Shown: positions 61,651 to 64,000 of the stretch, piece after piece
Layout of the letters: each line of letters opens with the position of its first letter
Position numbering within the stretch: the stretch's first letter is position 1
Assembly (NCBI GenBank): GCA_921293015.1
Contig: OV121081.1
Coordinates: 73,177,022 to 73,241,021 of the forward strand
Direction of reading: 5' to 3'
Origin: Phorcus lineatus
Taxonomy: Eukaryota > Mollusca > Gastropoda > Trochida > Trochidae
Length of the DNA stretch: 64,000 nt
Notes under the pieces: model-generated
The model's input: the letters and a program-made list of their open reading frames with translations, nothing else
Database searches by the model: none
Told to the model about the DNA's origin: nothing
Made by a program: the position numbers and the translations under genes

Positions 61651-63749
61651 TAGGGATGGATGCAATCTTTTGTCACTAGCGTCAGTAAAAAATTGCTTAA
61701 GTGGATTGACAGATTTGAGTGTATTTGAGATCCTATCTCTCATCATATTCAATGTTTAACGTTATGAAATATTGCAAATCTTTGTGCCTCTTTGTTTGTC
61801 ACATATAAACTTCATACACTGTCGATTCACCCTTTTTGCACTTCACTAGATAAGTTCAATCAAAGGCCGGATTTTTCTGTTAAGAGAAGATAATTAGGAT
61901 CGAAGTAGTCTAGAACGGGTTGAATCTGTGGCACACAAACTTGAGAATAACCAAATTGTCAAGTTTGTTAATGTCAATGTTGATTGATGAAGAAGAGCAG
62001 TGGTATCGAACATCACCCTCGAGTGCTTGTCTGATCACATTCTAATCCCTGAGGGTCAGTGCTAAGTATGAATAAGACACTGATTTCCAAACGGTATCAC
62101 CAAATATGCAGAACATGATTATAGCGTTTCTGTGTATAGAGGTACTTTTTAGGTCATCAAAAATAATCTAATAGGGAGAGAAAAGGTTTCATACTAATAT
62201 AACGCACGGCAAGTTTATGCTTTAAATTTTCAAGATATCAAAATAATGATTAGCAACTTAACTGAATTTTAAGCAATACACTTTAGATTTACTAAAATAT
62301 TCATCACATTATCTATCTGTATTAAACACATTTCTAAAACATGAAGCATGACAAATGGCGTACCACGTACAAATTTATCGTTTCTGATGCTTTCTCTCTG
62401 TTTCATCATATGTAATCTTCAGAAATGGAATTACCGTCAAATATTAGTGATAAGAGTTTTCTGACTTTTTGATACACACGTGTTCCTTTGATGTATTATA
62501 CGTTGTATTGTGGTGTTCACTACATCTACCTGATTAAAGAGTAAACATGAAGTCCGAAGGGTTTGTATGTTCACTGTTACCAACAGTTTTATATTCTGAA
62601 ACATTACAACAATTCAATCCATTCTTTTTTTAACGCAAATTAAAGTAGGTCGCCTGCGTTTATATTTCAAATGGTAGATGCATGTCATAATCGGTAGCTT
62701 TAGGGAGAAAATATTATTAATAAATATTATTATTATGTTCATAAAATGTATTTACGAAGTGGTAAAAGCATTTACATAAACTTTATGATAATATACTTCA
62801 TATTTTTAATGCGTTTTCAAGATGGTTTAAGAAGGGGTAAAGTATTGTCGTGACCTGTATATGAAAGCTTCAGGTCAGCCATGTCAGCCATTAAGTGTTC
62901 AAATTGAATTATGAGGTCATCTTATAAGTCAACAGTGATATGTAAAAACTGTCAAAGTATCGCTAGGACCTGAAAACGTATTTGATCACCAATATCAACA
63001 ATATCACATTAAACGGCAAATCAAACACAGTTTGAAAGATGACAACATTTGTTGAACAGGACGAAACCAACCAAAGATCCACATAATCAAAATGTCGGGC
63101 ATTCGAAATACTATTGTTACTCTGGAAATGGCTCAACATAATGTAACCTTCCACTCCTACGCAATACATGTTCTGTTAAACGCTTAAGAAAGAGATATTC
63201 AAGAGCCCTGCTTTTAGCACCATACAAGGAAATACATTTGACTGCCACATTCATGATCATGCAATTAAATTAATACACTCATATCATTTTTAATATGACT
63301 AACATTTACAAATCCTACACATTAACCTGTCTGTGAAAGCATTGTTATAAATAAAATATGTTTAAAGAGTCTGATTTTTATTTTTGTTGTCCTCATCTGA
63401 AGGTTAATGTTACCGCTGTTTCTTGCTTTTGCTGTAGAGATGATTAAAGAAGAGTTCAGAAGTTGGATGTGTTTTCATTGTTTCAGTTTTGAAATGGATG
63501 AAAGCGTGTTGCTTATTGCAATTTGAAACAAAGCTGGTATGTTATGTATCATCGATACTTATTACTTACTCTAACGTGCCATTTGTATTTATCTTTTGTA
63601 AACGTTTTATATGTGTATGTTTTAGAATGAAATTAACACGTTTATGGTGGCCTCCGTTAAAGCCATACACTAAAATACCGTTCCTAATCACCAACTGTTT
63701 TCCCATCACTTTCTAGGGTTTCGCCAAAAATAACTTGGACGATAACTGA
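61651..63749. other. No recognisable feature
   Basis: AT-rich DNA after the mariner remnant, with no supported gene or repeat. Confidence 0.4.
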
Positions 63750-63788
63750 AGGAAGATCATTCTTCCGCTCTATTTACCATATTAAGAC

Positions 63789-63998
63789 TCATCTGACAGA
63801 TATACTTCCAGCGTGGACAGAAGGAAATTGGAACGTCTGGAAAACCAGATTAATCAAGTGTTTTTGATACTTCACCAGCAGAACAGTTCCCTTTCTTTCG
63901 TTACCGTAGTAGAGGACTGTGAAACCGATCAAGACAAGTACCATTAAAACATATATCGTTGATTGCCAAACGCTGTAAGGCAGATATCTTCGTCTCTT
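63789..63998 (-). CDS. Partial type II membrane-anchor exon (edge of window)
   Basis: Open from the window edge on the minus strand: KRRRYLPYSVWQSTIYVLMV, then LVLIGFTVLYYGNERKG and a basic/hydrophobic tail ending FPSVHAGSISV before a stop at 63789-63791. A basic cytosolic start followed by a ~20-residue hydrophobic span and a stem fits a type II signal anchor, as in Golgi glycosyl- or sulfotransferases. No catalytic domain is visible, so the family is unknown. A conserved gaa|gtatatctg near 63803 could be the splice donor. The paralog at 41040-41330 is broken. The upstream start lies outside the window. Confidence 0.5.
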   Translation of the reverse strand, partial: KRRRYLPYSVWQSTIYVLMVLVLIGFTVLYYGNERKGTVLLVKYQKHLINLVFQTFQFPSVHAGSISVR

Positions 63999-64000
63999 GT

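Overview
The window looks like repeat-dense, gene-poor, AT-rich animal DNA. Spliceosomal introns (GT..AG), a non-LTR retrotransposon C-terminus, tRNA-derived SINEs, a SINE ending in an (ATT)n tail and Tc1/mariner remnants point to an invertebrate metazoan. The repeat styles look most like a mollusc, but that is inference from pattern recognition. I found no complete ordinary host gene, no rRNA and no tRNA gene.

The most informative region is 9.3-16.2 kb. A ~5.6 kb DNA transposon (10349-15931) of the PIF/Harbinger-ISL2EU-Spy (PHIS) group, ISL2EU-like, sits inside a Tc1-like transposase gene. It entered between the Ile and Glu codons of the motif holding the Tc1 catalytic glutamate, and the Tc1 reading frame resumes correctly on the far side. 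The element has perfect 12-bp terminal inverted repeats and appears structurally intact. It carries two genes that start near opposite ends and run toward each other. The plus-strand gene encodes a THAP zinc finger joined to a DDE transposase (D170, D254, E301 counted from the methionine at 13002). The minus-strand gene encodes a SWIM zinc finger followed by a YqaJ/lambda-exonuclease-type nuclease with its E, D and ExK residues. The genes interlock: the nuclease exon lies in the last intron of the transposase gene, and the transposase exon lies in the last intron of the nuclease gene.

A second structure is a 4.6-kb foldback element at about 47517-52122. Its ends are built from the palindrome AACAATCTGCAGATTGTT. 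Inside are two inverted arrays of a ~63-bp repeat (about 14 units on the left, 30 on the right) around a 1.5-kb spacer. It resembles the architecture of Drosophila FB/Galileo elements, but I see no transposase in it.

The rest is largely an old triplication. Segments of about 7.1-27.2 kb (A), 30.5-41.3 kb (B) and 41.8-64 kb (C) share colinear islands, interrupted by insertions such as the Tc1/ISL2EU nest (A) and the foldback and mariner elements (C). Some islands carry conserved splice-like sites, including a 27-nt candidate exon. At the right edge (63789-63998, minus) there is an open N-terminal type II membrane-anchor segment whose copy in B is broken. I cannot name the host gene family.

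Other content: LINE C-terminal remnants (1965-2573 plus; 37319-37830 minus), four copies of one tRNA-derived SINE family on the minus strand, a different SINE at 35661-36052, a decayed Tc1 element (27326-28223 minus), a decayed mariner (60605-61650 minus), small foldbacks at 16.3 and 57.7 kb, poly-G tracts and short tandem duplications.
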